NCBI GenBank assembly: GCA_013694945.1
Contig: JACDBM010000100.1
Location: 1 to 11,694 of the forward strand
Length of the DNA stretch: 11,694 nt
Direction of reading: 5' to 3'
Source of the DNA: Chthoniobacterales bacterium
GTDB taxonomy: Bacteria; Verrucomicrobiota; Verrucomicrobiia; Chthoniobacterales; UBA10450
The notes beneath the pieces are model-generated. The model searched no databases, was not told the origin of the DNA, and saw only the letters and a program-made list of their open reading frames with translations. Made by a program: the position numbers and the translations under genes. Shown here piece after piece: positions 1 to 7,235 of the stretch. Position 1 is the first letter of the stretch; each line of letters begins with the position of its first letter.

Positions 1-156
1 CTGTCATCCCGAGCCGCGAAGACGGCGAGGGACCTCTCATCGCAAGAGCACGGGCGTTCGCCATGCCTGCGATGCTGAAACCGCGGCACGTTTCACGATG
101 CGCGCTCATGAACGCGCGAGGTCCTTCGGCGCGCTTCGCCAGCCTCAGGATGACAG
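1..156. repeat. Short element with imperfect terminal inverted repeats (MITE/REP-like)
   Basis: The ends are inverted copies of each other. Positions 1-36 begin ctgtcatcccgag and finish gggacctc; the reverse complement of 118-156 begins ctgtcatcctgag and finish aaggacctc, with a few substitutions and a 3-nt length difference between them. A smaller hairpin (gcgcg 100-104 with cgcgc 113-117) lies inside. No convincing gene is encoded. It sits just past the sdhA stop codon, where sdhB would be expected. Motifs of the tgtcatcctgag...ggacctc kind are, from memory, abundant intergenic repeats in several soil and environmental phyla. The left end coincides with the window edge, so the element may extend further. 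Mobility by a transposase in trans is inference. Confidence 0.6.
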
Positions 157-168
157 AATCGGGGATGC

Positions 169-1989
169 TCATTTCATTTCTTCGATGATCTGTTTCAAAT
201 GCTCGGGCATTTCCGGCAACGGTTCGAGTCGGATTTGCATCCTGCCATCTTCTCCCTGCCAGATGATGGTGTTCACCTTCGCGAACTTGTCGGCTTTGTC
301 GGGAAAATCCTCGCGAAAATGCGCACCGCGACTTTCCTTCCTTTCCAACCCGGCACGAGCGACGGCTTCGGAAACTGTCAGCAAATTGTTTAAGTCGAGT
401 GCCGTATGCCACCCAGGATTGAATTCGCGATTGCCCATCACGGCGACGTTCGCCGCGCGCTTCTTAAGCTCCGTGATTCCGTTCAACGCCTGCACCATCT
501 CATCTTCTCGCCGCACAATGCCGACGAGGTCCTGCATCATCTCCTGCAAATCGTGTTGCACTTGATAGGCTCCCTCGCCCTGGACATTCGCAGCGCGATC
601 GAATGGTGCGAGTGCTTCGCGTGACGCTTCCCTCATTTCTTCCTCGTTGACCGCCCCGAGCTGGTTTTCCCGCGCGAACTTCGCGGCGAACTCTCCTGCG
701 CGTTTGCCGAAGACGAGCAGGTCGGAGAGCGAATTTCCGCCGAGGCGATTTGCACCATTGATTCCCGCCGCGCATTCGCCCGCGGCGAACAAGCCAGGTA
801 CGCGCGACATCTGCCTGTCGGAATCAACCCGAATGCCACCCATGACGTAATGCGTCGTTGGTCCCACCTCCATCGGTTCTCCGGTAATGTCGATGTCGGC
901 CAGCTGCTTGAATTGGTGATACATGCTCGGGAGTTTGCGCTTGATGTAAGCCTCGCCATTCGCGACCCGTTTTTTGATCCACGCGATGTCGAGATAGACG
1001 CCGCCGTGCGGGCTGCCCCGGCCCTCTTTGATCTGCCGGACAATGCAGCGCGCCACATGATCGCGGGTCAGTAATTCCGGCGGCCGGCGCGCGTTTTTGT
1101 CGCCCTGACAATAGCGCCAGCCTTCCTCTTCATTGTCGGCCGTCTGCGTTTTGTAGTTCGCCGGAATGTCGTCAAACATGAAGCGGCGGCCTTCCTTGTT
1201 CGTTAGAATGCCGCCTTCACCGCGCACCCCTTCGGTTACAAGAATGCCGCGGACACTCGGGGGCCAAACCATTCCGGTGGGATGGAATTGCACGAACTCC
1301 ATATCGATCAGTTCCGCGCCCGCCCGGTAGGCGAGTGCATGACCGTCCCCGGTATATTCCCAGCTGTTGCTTGTGATTTTGTAGGCCCGTCCGATGCCGC
1401 CTGTCGCGAGCACAACCGCTTTGGCGCGGTAGACTTTGAAGCGTCCGCGCTCGCGATCATAACCAAACGCTCCGACGACACGATCACCATCCTTCAAGAG
1501 CGTGAGTACCGTCTGCTCCATGTGCACGTCGATGCCCTGGTGAATGCCATGGTCCTGCAGGGTGCGGATCATCTCCAGTCCGGTGCGATCGCCGACGTGC
1601 GCGAGCCGCGGATATTTGTGGCCGCCGAAGTTCCGCTGGAGAATGCGCCCGTCGTCCGTCCGATCGAAAACGGCGCCCCAGGCTTCGAGTTCGCGGACGC
1701 GATCGGGCGCTTCCCGGGCGTGCAACTCCGCCATCCGCCAGTTATTCGCGTATTGGCCGCCGCGCATGGTGTCGGCGAAATGCACTTTCCAATTATCGCG
1801 ATCGTCCACATTCGCGAGCGCGGCGGCGATCCCGCCTTCGGCCATGACGGTGTGCGCCTTGCCCAGGAGCGACTTGCAAACCATTCCGACTGAAACGCCG
1901 GCAGCGGAAGCTTCGATCGCCGCGCGCAGACCGGCGCCACCCGCGCCGATGACAAGAACGTCGTGCTGGAATGTTTCGTACTCTGCCAT
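169..1989 (-). CDS. sdhA: Succinate dehydrogenase flavoprotein subunit
   Basis: This 606-residue protein is the FAD-bearing catalytic subunit of respiratory complex II. It oxidises succinate to fumarate on the cytoplasmic face and passes electrons to SdhB. Visible features are the N-terminal Rossmann dinucleotide motif GAGGAGLRAA (15-24), the histidine for covalent FAD attachment in AHTVMAEGG (H46), FVQFHPTG (H236), the TEGVRGEGG loop (252-260), TRDHVAR (308-314), THYVMGG (H380) and NRLGGNSLSDLLVFG (R415), the active-site and FAD-binding set of the SdhA/FrdA family. ESRGAHFREDFP (552-563) is the usual C-terminal signature. I chose the ATG at 1989 because homologues start a few residues before the Rossmann strand; an ATG at 2064 would add 25 residues unlike the family. 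No strong ribosome site is visible. The vapBC pair separates it from sdhC upstream, and sdhB must lie beyond the left edge. Sdh rather than fumarate reductase is favoured by the SdhC type nearby. Confidence 0.95.
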   Translation of the reverse strand: MAEYETFQHDVLVIGAGGAGLRAAIEASAAGVSVGMVCKSLLGKAHTVMAEGGIAAALANVDDRDNWKVHFADTMRGGQYANNWRMAELHAREAPDRVRELEAWGAVFDRTDDGRILQRNFGGHKYPRLAHVGDRTGLEMIRTLQDHGIHQGIDVHMEQTVLTLLKDGDRVVGAFGYDRERGRFKVYRAKAVVLATGGIGRAYKITSNSWEYTGDGHALAYRAGAELIDMEFVQFHPTGMVWPPSVRGILVTEGVRGEGGILTNKEGRRFMFDDIPANYKTQTADNEEEGWRYCQGDKNARRPPELLTRDHVARCIVRQIKEGRGSPHGGVYLDIAWIKKRVANGEAYIKRKLPSMYHQFKQLADIDITGEPMEVGPTTHYVMGGIRVDSDRQMSRVPGLFAAGECAAGINGANRLGGNSLSDLLVFGKRAGEFAAKFARENQLGAVNEEEMREASREALAPFDRAANVQGEGAYQVQHDLQEMMQDLVGIVRREDEMVQALNGITELKKRAANVAVMGNREFNPGWHTALDLNNLLTVSEAVARAGLERKESRGAHFREDFPDKADKFAKVNTIIWQGEDGRMQIRLEPLPEMPEHLKQIIEEMK

Positions 1990-2034
1990 CAGTTTTTCTT
2001 CATTCGAAGAGAAGACACCCTCGAGACGCAGGGT

Positions 2035-2064
2035 CGTATATGCGCTTTGTGGGCGCACCTTCAA
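2035..2064 (-). promoter_or_regulatory. Candidate sigma70-like promoter for sdhA
   Basis: On the minus strand a -35 box TTGAAG (2059-2064) is followed after 18 bp by a -10 box TATACG (2035-2040), about 45 bp before the sdhA start. Matches are 4 of 6 or better in each box. A separate promoter here would be needed because an opposing gene pair cuts sdhA off from sdhC. This is pattern matching only. Confidence 0.3.
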
Positions 2065-2086
2065 CCGTGAAGTTTATTTTGCCCAA

Positions 2087-2106
2087 AGGCGACAGGAGTG
2101 CCGCCT
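2087..2106. promoter_or_regulatory. Imperfect inverted repeat between divergent sdhA and vapB
   Basis: Arms aggcgaca (2087-2094) and tgccgcct (2099-2106) pair at 7 of 8 positions around a 4-bp centre. The site lies in the 189-bp divergent region shared by sdhA and vapB. VapB-type antitoxins usually autoregulate by binding short palindromes upstream of their own gene, so it may be an operator; the distance of about 70 bp from the vapB start makes this uncertain. Confidence 0.2.
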
Positions 2107-2178
2107 CTCCCTGTTCGGCTTCAACAGTCCAGTGAAGCGCGCCTTGACTGCTTTTTCGGAATTGTGCAAAGTGAAGGT

Positions 2179-2403
2179 ATGAAAATATCGGTCGAATTGT
2201 CTGACGCAGAGTTGCGCGATGTCATACGAGTCACAGGCGAAAAGCAGAAAGGCCCCGCTATTCGTAAACTGGTCATAAATGCTTTGCTCATGCGGCGACG
2301 CGCGGCCATGACGGAGAAGTTCATGACGGGCGAGTGGGCCGCGGAATTTCCTTCCTTTGAGAAGCAGCGCGCGCTGGACCGGAAGAGTGCATGGAAATCG
2401 TGA
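2179..2403 (+). CDS. vapB: VapB-type ribbon-helix-helix antitoxin
   Basis: A 74-residue protein preceding a PIN-domain gene. The N-terminus MKISVELSDAELRDV followed by VTGEKQKGPAIRKLVINALL (residues 18-37) has the strand-helix-helix layout of VapB/MetJ-Arc antitoxins, which bind DNA as dimers and neutralise the toxin with their C-terminal tail. That tail is short and charged here (EFPSFEKQRALDRKSAWKS). The ATG at 2179 is preferred over a GTG at 2098, because the extra 27 residues do not resemble the family. A GAAGG lies only 1 nt before the ATG, too close for an ideal ribosome site. The last 13 bases overlap vapC, suggesting translational coupling. A lone TTGACT (2144-2149) could be a -35 box, but no good -10 follows. 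Assignment rests on fold pattern and position. Confidence 0.75.
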   Translation: MKISVELSDAELRDVIRVTGEKQKGPAIRKLVINALLMRRRAAMTEKFMTGEWAAEFPSFEKQRALDRKSAWKS

Positions 2404-2795
2404 TCGAAACGTCGATCTGGGTCGATTTTTTTCGCGCGAAGACTCCAGCCTCAGTGAAGGCGCAGATCAAACCTTGGGTTTCCGGCGAGGACTTGGCTTT
2501 GTGTGAGCCAGTGCTCTGCGAACTTTTGCGCACTGCGGTGGCGGGGCAGCGGTCATTCATCCAACGCCATCTCGCCACCATTCCGGTTCTGTCGACGCCG
2601 ACGACTTTGTGGGCGGACGCGACTCGACTCGGCCAGGAATGCCGGGATGCCGGTCTTATCGTCGGAGCCCTTGATCTTTTGATTGCGACAGTCTGCATCC
2701 ATTACGACGCCGAGTTGATTGCCTTCGATAAGCAATTCGGCGCCATCGCGAAGTTGAGCCGGCTGAAGGCGCGGATTCTCACTCGCGCCGCTTGA
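2391..2795 (+). CDS. vapC: VapC-type PIN-domain toxin (putative ribonuclease)
   Basis: A 134-residue PIN-domain protein, the usual length for VapC toxins, which cleave RNA (often tRNA or rRNA) with a magnesium-binding acidic cluster. The N-terminal strand reads MEIVIETSIWVDFFR, where nearly all relatives have DTS; the first catalytic Asp is thus a Glu (E6, codon GAA). Other expected acidic residues are present: E44 in VLCELLR, D95 in ALDLLIAT and D113 in LIAFDKQFG. A GGAAGAG sequence just before the ATG is a good ribosome site, and the start overlaps the end of vapB by 13 bases. The gene is convergent with sdhC, with only 8 bp between the two stop codons. Chromosomal addiction or stress roles are possible; whether the Glu variant is active cannot be told from sequence. 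Confidence 0.85.
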   Translation: MEIVIETSIWVDFFRAKTPASVKAQIKPWVSGEDLALCEPVLCELLRTAVAGQRSFIQRHLATIPVLSTPTTLWADATRLGQECRDAGLIVGALDLLIATVCIHYDAELIAFDKQFGAIAKLSRLKARILTRAA

Positions 2796-2803
2796 GGTTC
2801 ACC

Positions 2804-3589
2804 TCAAAAAATTCGGAAATCCGTCCAGATCCCCATTGCGCACATCCGCACATAAAGATCGGAAAATCCGACCCAGAACAAACTCAGCCAGGCCCAGGGC
2901 ATGTGCCGTCGATTCAAGCAACTGACGCAGGCATACGCGCGATAGCCGGTGGGCGAGCGCGAAAGCTGATCGCGAAATCCGCCGATCAAGTGGCGCAACG
3001 CATGACAACCGAAGGTGAAACCGGCTAATAAAACGACGTTGATCGCGAGCACGATCGTGCCGACCCCGATGCCGAAACCATCCGCAAACCACATCGCCTT
3101 CCAGACGTCAAAGCTCAGCACGGCGATGAAGATGATTGCAAGGTAGAGAAAGTAGCGGTGCACGTTTTGCATGATGAGCGGGAATGAACGCTCGCCGCGG
3201 TAATGCTTCCGCGGCTCGCCGACCGTGCAGGCCGGCGGATCAGCCCACATCGCTTTGTAGTACGCGCCACGGTAGTAGTAACAGGTCAGTCGAAGTCCGC
3301 CCGGCGCCCAAAGAATCAGGAGGGCCGGTGAAAACAAAATCCAGCCCGGCCACCAAAGCGGCTTTGGCCCAAACCAGCTATGCGGCGAACTGCCGAAAAG
3401 CTCGGGAGAGTAAAACGGTGAAAGGTAGGGGCCATAATAATAATGATCTCCCTGAAATGCCGCCCATGTGGAGTAGAGGATGAAGGCGGCAAAGCCGCAA
3501 AAAATCAGGAGCGGCTGTGTCCACCACGCGTCGGTCCGCGCCGTCTGGCCGAAGGACTGTCGCGGCAACGTGGCTTCTGCAGGAGTCAT
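2804..3589 (-). CDS. sdhC: Succinate dehydrogenase membrane-anchor subunit (actinobacterial Sdh1-like)
   Basis: A 261-residue integral membrane protein with about five hydrophobic segments (roughly 25-45, 80-100, 142-162, 172-196, 230-250). It resembles the large single membrane anchor of actinobacterial and other non-proteobacterial succinate dehydrogenases, not the small SdhC/SdhD pair of Proteobacteria. Characteristic stretches are LTCYYYRGAYYKAMWADPPAC (101-121), SFPLIMQNVHRYFLY (135-149), FGCHALRHLIGG (193-204) and YACVSCLNRRH (219-229). The many conserved-looking Cys and His (C103, C121, H144, C195, H196, H200, C221, C224) are potential heme or iron-sulfur ligands. It should dock SdhAB to the membrane and reduce quinone. 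The gene is followed by opposing vapC, with sdhA beyond. Identification is from remembered family sequence and proximity to sdhA; the subunit class is more certain than the cofactor content. Confidence 0.8.
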   Translation of the reverse strand: MTPAEATLPRQSFGQTARTDAWWTQPLLIFCGFAAFILYSTWAAFQGDHYYYGPYLSPFYSPELFGSSPHSWFGPKPLWWPGWILFSPALLILWAPGGLRLTCYYYRGAYYKAMWADPPACTVGEPRKHYRGERSFPLIMQNVHRYFLYLAIIFIAVLSFDVWKAMWFADGFGIGVGTIVLAINVVLLAGFTFGCHALRHLIGGFRDQLSRSPTGYRAYACVSCLNRRHMPWAWLSLFWVGFSDLYVRMCAMGIWTDFRIF

Positions 3590-3616
3590 GAGTGGAGAAC
3601 TTGCACGAAGGCCGCC

Positions 3617-3645
3617 TTGATAGTGAGCCGTCGCGCCGTTTTCAA
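3617..3645 (-). promoter_or_regulatory. Candidate sigma70-like promoter for sdhC
   Basis: On the minus strand TTGAAA (3640-3645) and TATCAA (3617-3622) are separated by exactly 17 bp, matching the consensus at 5 and 4 of 6 positions. The predicted transcription start would lie about 20 nt before the sdhC ATG. This suggests that the sdh genes are transcribed apart from the ATP-grasp-like gene upstream. Confidence 0.4.
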
Positions 3646-3670
3646 GATAATCCCGAGCTTCAAATCGCGC

Positions 3671-4987
3671 CTATGATTTTGCGGCGATCGCGGACGGAGC
3701 GAGGATCGCGTCACGCATGCCGTGGAGCAGTTTCTTGTCAGCCGGAACTATCGTAGCCAGCGCTCCGCGGAGCATCACTTTGTCCGGCTCGACGAAATAG
3801 TACGGGCAGAGGCGAACGCGTCCACGCATCGGGCTTACTTCGGACGAGTCATGCGCCCAATGAGGATGCTCGACGATCCGCGCCTGGTGAAACCGCTGTA
3901 TGATTTTCGGCGATGTCTCGAAGGTGGCGAGTGCTTCCTCAATCAAGCGTTGCCATTCCGCACCGGGTAGGTCCTGTCCCACCGAAACACCACGACTGCC
4001 CCATCCCAGTGCCGAAAAACCGCTGACCTTGAGCAGTAGTTCGCGTTCTTTTTGACTGAGCTTGCCGGCTTCGCGCCAGTCGTGAATTTCCAGCCGCGGA
4101 ATGACGGCGTGTTGCGGCAATGGCGTGGGATCCATCAGCCAGGTATAGGGAATAACCTGCTGTAGCTTTGTAAAATATTTCTCGCCAAGCTCGCGCCGCC
4201 AGAACTCCCGTAATGGCTGCATCCAAAAAAGCCCAAACCACATCTTCTCTTCCAGAAATGGTTTGAACGGCGGAGTCACTCTGAGCATTCCCGCTAGGGC
4301 AGCCTGCATTAGCTCGGCGGCGCGCGGCAGATTCGGCAGGTCGAACAATTCGAAGAATCGGTAAACATCTCGCCCGCGCGTTGGTTGATATGTTTCCGCG
4401 GACAGGACCTGCCAGTTGTGTCCGGGATCGAGCGCGTTTAGTTGCGCAGCCATCCAGTTCATCTCCGGCCGATAAGTCGCTGACTCTTCGGAGATGACGA
4501 TGTCGCCACCCTGAGGCAGCACGCTGTGAAAGCCTTGCAGCATTCCATCGTTTCCGCCGATCACTTCCTTTCCGAGAGCGGCGTAGGTCTGGTTCAGCCA
4601 CGCGGTCAGCCCGATACCGCCGGGGACCGAATCAATCTCGGCAATGACGTAACCATTCTCGGTCAGGATGAGGTCAGGCCGAATGACCATCGGCAGTTCC
4701 TCGCGAAATTGCTTGCTGCGTGAGAACTCAACCAGCTCCGGTGGCTTGCCCGCGTCCAGATAACGCGCGACCCAATCCGGCTGCTTCCCTTTGACGCTTT
4801 GCTGGTAGAGCTGGTTGCAGGCGCGGTGAAAAACGAAGAGCTGATGCCCGAGACGCTCGAGCTCTTTCGCAAGGTTGGGCTCAATCGGAAAAGGCTCCGG
4901 CGAGATCAGCCAATCCTTCTCTGCGAACAACCCTTCCGCTGGAAAGGCGCGGCGGATAACGCCCATTCTGTCGGAATCGGAAGACAT
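3671..4987 (-). CDS. Conserved hypothetical protein, ATP-grasp / glutathionylspermidine-synthase-like
   Basis: A 438-residue soluble protein without signal peptide or membrane segment. I do not know its reaction. The stretch RPDLILTENGYVIAEIDSVP (103-122) has the form of an ATP-grasp core (Asp-Leu-hydrophobics, then Glu-x-Asp/Asn), as seen in glutathionylspermidine synthase and related circularly permuted ATP-grasp enzymes. Another motif, LLKVSGFSALGWGSRGVSVG (318-337), looks like the lysine plus glycine-rich nucleotide loop, and the C-terminus carries RLCPYYF (392-398) and GALATIVPADKK (408-419). Such enzymes join a carboxylate to an amine or thiol, using ATP; the substrate here is unknown. 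The ATG at 4987 is used; an internal ATG at codon 8 is possible. It lies 82 bp after ruvA and 81 bp before sdhC, so context does not point to a pathway. Confidence 0.6.
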   Translation of the reverse strand: MSSDSDRMGVIRRAFPAEGLFAEKDWLISPEPFPIEPNLAKELERLGHQLFVFHRACNQLYQQSVKGKQPDWVARYLDAGKPPELVEFSRSKQFREELPMVIRPDLILTENGYVIAEIDSVPGGIGLTAWLNQTYAALGKEVIGGNDGMLQGFHSVLPQGGDIVISEESATYRPEMNWMAAQLNALDPGHNWQVLSAETYQPTRGRDVYRFFELFDLPNLPRAAELMQAALAGMLRVTPPFKPFLEEKMWFGLFWMQPLREFWRRELGEKYFTKLQQVIPYTWLMDPTPLPQHAVIPRLEIHDWREAGKLSQKERELLLKVSGFSALGWGSRGVSVGQDLPGAEWQRLIEEALATFETSPKIIQRFHQARIVEHPHWAHDSSEVSPMRGRVRLCPYYFVEPDKVMLRGALATIVPADKKLLHGMRDAILAPSAIAAKS

Positions 4988-5069
4988 CGTCTTGTAGCGT
5001 GGTTGCTGACCGTCGCACGAATCTGAAGAAAAGTATGCGAGGTTAGAAACCGGAACTTACGGGGCCAGC

Positions 5070-5684
5070 TTACCGTCCCGCAGCCATTCGCTTCAACGCG
5101 TTCTTCACCAGCTCTTCCGCTGACTTGATCTCTGGCTGCTTGTCCTGCAGCTCACGCACGGCTTTGTGCGCATCCACCTGCTTGTAGCCGAGCGCGATCA
5201 ACGCAAGAACGGCCTCGTTGGCCTGGCCCTCTTCAGCAGAAGGCGCGTGCGTAGCGCTGGCTGCTTCCCAGGCGGCCGCGACTCCCAGTTTGTCCTTCAG
5301 CTCTAGCACGATCCGCTCGGCCGTTTTCTTGCCCAAGCCGCTGATCTTCGCCAGAGAGGCGGCATCGCCATTCACGACCGCGTGCTTGAAATTGTTCACG
5401 CTCATTCCGCTTAAGACCGCGAGCGCGAGCTTTGGGCCGATGCCGCTGACGTTGTTCACGAGCAAGCGAAACAAATCGCGCTCCGCCCCGGACATGAAGC
5501 CATACAAAATGTGCGCGTCTTCGCGGACGTGAAGGTGCGTCAGGATTTGAACCGTCTGGCCAACGGCGGGGAGGCGGTCATAGCTCGAGAGCGGAATCAG
5601 CACCTCGTAGCCGACGCCGTTCACGTCCAGCGTGGCCTGCGTCGGCAAGGCTGCGGCGAGCTTGCCGGCGAGGAAGGTGATCAT
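5070..5684 (-). CDS. ruvA: Holliday junction DNA helicase subunit RuvA
   Basis: At 204 residues this is a full-length RuvA, the tetrameric protein that binds Holliday junctions and loads the RuvB motor for branch migration. Domain I, an OB-fold, covers about 1-64 (MITFLAGKLA, NGVGYEVLIP, THLHVREDAHILYGF). Two helix-hairpin-helix motifs follow: NNVSGIGPKLALAVLS (77-92) and ISGLGKKTAERIVLELKDKL (114-133). A flexible Ala-rich linker (135-152) leads to domain III (153-203, ANEAVLALIALGY), which contacts RuvB. The ATG at 5684 gives the canonical N-terminus. Neither ruvC nor ruvB is adjacent; the upstream gene is a glycosyltransferase ending 49 bp before, with possible co-transcription. Confidence 0.97.
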   Translation of the reverse strand: MITFLAGKLAAALPTQATLDVNGVGYEVLIPLSSYDRLPAVGQTVQILTHLHVREDAHILYGFMSGAERDLFRLLVNNVSGIGPKLALAVLSGMSVNNFKHAVVNGDAASLAKISGLGKKTAERIVLELKDKLGVAAAWEAASATHAPSAEEGQANEAVLALIALGYKQVDAHKAVRELQDKQPEIKSAEELVKNALKRMAAGR

Positions 5685-5733
5685 CTCGGAACGGGTAACA
5701 GGGCAGTCGCAAACCGCAAGACAGGCTTAGCTC

Positions 5734-7218
5734 TCACGACGGCTTGAGCAGCAATGTCAACTCGAGGCGTTTGCCACTCGACGTGTTAAAGCCGCGCACG
5801 GAGAAGGTTTTCCAGCCCTGCGGCAGAGATGGATAGAGGTCCGTCGCGGAGGCCGTCGGCAGGATAACGAAACGCGCCCCCGGCGTTTCCATGAATAACT
5901 TTACCGCGTCGTCATCGAGATCGGCCATCCAGCCTTTCACATGTCTCCTGAAATACCAGACGAGGCTCGGGTCCTTGTAGCGCGTACCGCCAAATTGCAT
6001 CTGCGGAGTTAGGTCGCTCTTCGCCTGGAGCATCAGCTCACGCCCAACAAAAAACCTCGCGAGAAAAGGCGTCGCCGCGACGATGAGAAGCGCCACGCAT
6101 CCGGCAGCAATCGCCGTCCGCCGCACGTGTCTGGCGGCATTCGGCTGTGTGGCGAACCATTTCGCCAGGAGCAGGGCGAGCAGGGGAAAAGCCGGGAGGG
6201 TGTAATGCGGAAGTTTGGTCTGCACGAATGTGAAGGCGATGAAGATAACGGCGGCGGCACTGAGCAAATAACTGTCGAGCGGGTCGCGTCGGCGCCAAAG
6301 CCGTCTCATCAGCCGCGGCAAGCTGAAGGCCCACGGGGCAAACGTGAGGAAGATGGTGAGGAAATAAAACGGCAGCCATAAGAGGTAGCTCCCGAACGAT
6401 TTCCCGCCGTGGCCTTCCATTGCCCCAAACGACCGGCCAACGACATGCCGTCCGATGCCGACGCGAAAGAACTCGCCATTCGTTCGCACCAGAGCTGGGA
6501 TTCCCCATGCGGCCACAATCGAGACCGTCAGAAGAAGGCCGGTGAAGAACAGAAAGCGACGGTTCAACTTCACCTCCGGGAGGAAGAACTTGGTCGACGC
6601 AATGGCGAGCAGCGGCGTCCAGCCGATTGGTCCTTTGGCAAGAAAGGCGAACGCTAACGAGAGATAGAAGAGCCACCACCAGCGGCGTTGAAGTGCGGCT
6701 GCGGGCTGATCGCGGAATCGATCGCGCAGCAATTCATAGCCGGCCCAATGTGCTGCCGTCACAAACAGCACCAGCCACATGTCGGCGACCGCGGCTTTCC
6801 CATGGAGAAAAGTCTGGAAGCAGAGGGTGAACATAATCGCAGCCCACCAGCCGATGCGTTCGTCGTCCAGCCTCCGGCCCCAGGCCAGAAGGAGGAGAGC
6901 CGTCAACGCGGCCGCGATCGCCGAAGGCAAACGCGCGGCGAAATCGTTCTCCCCCAGAATTCGATAGCTGACGGTCTGAAACCAGTAGGTGAGGGGAGGC
7001 TTGTCGAAACGGTACCGGTTATTGAAGTACGGAACGACGTAATCGTTTCGTTCGATCATCTCGCGCGAGGCTTCTGCGAACCGCGGCTCGTCGCGATCAA
7101 TCAGCGGCAGCGTCCAGGTGCCCGCGAGGTGGAAGAGCAGGCAGCCGGCGAAGAGCAGGAGGAAATTGCGGATTGCAGGTTGCAAGGGCGGATTGAAAGA
7201 TAGCCGTCTCTGAAACAC
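5734..7218 (-). CDS. Glycosyltransferase family 39 / ArnT-like membrane protein
   Basis: A 494-residue polytopic inner-membrane protein of the GT39/GT83 (PMT/ArnT-like) superfamily. These enzymes transfer a sugar from a polyprenyl-phosphate donor to an acceptor such as lipid A or a protein on the periplasmic side. The first periplasmic loop carries the acidic signature DRDEPRFAEASREM (41-54), followed by FDKPPLTYWFQ (71-81), AKGPIGW (194-200) and KLPHYTLPAFPLL (335-347). About ten hydrophobic helices run to residue 390, then a soluble C-terminal domain. Length fits ArnT-like proteins (about 500-550). The start is GTG at 7218; no in-frame ATG occurs near the N-terminus. It faces the PAP2 phosphatase gene, whose substrate could be the same class of polyprenyl phosphate. 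Donor and acceptor are unknown, so ArnT itself is not claimed. Confidence 0.9.
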   Translation of the reverse strand: MFQRRLSFNPPLQPAIRNFLLLFAGCLLFHLAGTWTLPLIDRDEPRFAEASREMIERNDYVVPYFNNRYRFDKPPLTYWFQTVSYRILGENDFAARLPSAIAAALTALLLLAWGRRLDDERIGWWAAIMFTLCFQTFLHGKAAVADMWLVLFVTAAHWAGYELLRDRFRDQPAAALQRRWWWLFYLSLAFAFLAKGPIGWTPLLAIASTKFFLPEVKLNRRFLFFTGLLLTVSIVAAWGIPALVRTNGEFFRVGIGRHVVGRSFGAMEGHGGKSFGSYLLWLPFYFLTIFLTFAPWAFSLPRLMRRLWRRRDPLDSYLLSAAAVIFIAFTFVQTKLPHYTLPAFPLLALLLAKWFATQPNAARHVRRTAIAAGCVALLIVAATPFLARFFVGRELMLQAKSDLTPQMQFGGTRYKDPSLVWYFRRHVKGWMADLDDDAVKLFMETPGARFVILPTASATDLYPSLPQGWKTFSVRGFNTSSGKRLELTLLLKPS

Positions 7219-7235
7219 AAACCGGAAATCGTGCA

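Noticed and set aside
1990..2064. 25-residue N-terminal extension of SdhA
   Set aside because: SdhA proteins start shortly before the Rossmann strand, and the extension overlaps the likely promoter.
1282..2182. Long plus-strand frames (203 and 212 codons) opposite sdhA
   Set aside because: They are shadows of the strongly recognised sdhA in GC-rich DNA and have no recognisable domain.
2792..2807. 7-bp stem (ttgaggt/acctcaa) between vapC and sdhC as a bidirectional terminator
   Set aside because: The loop is only 2 nt and neither strand has a T-run after the stem.
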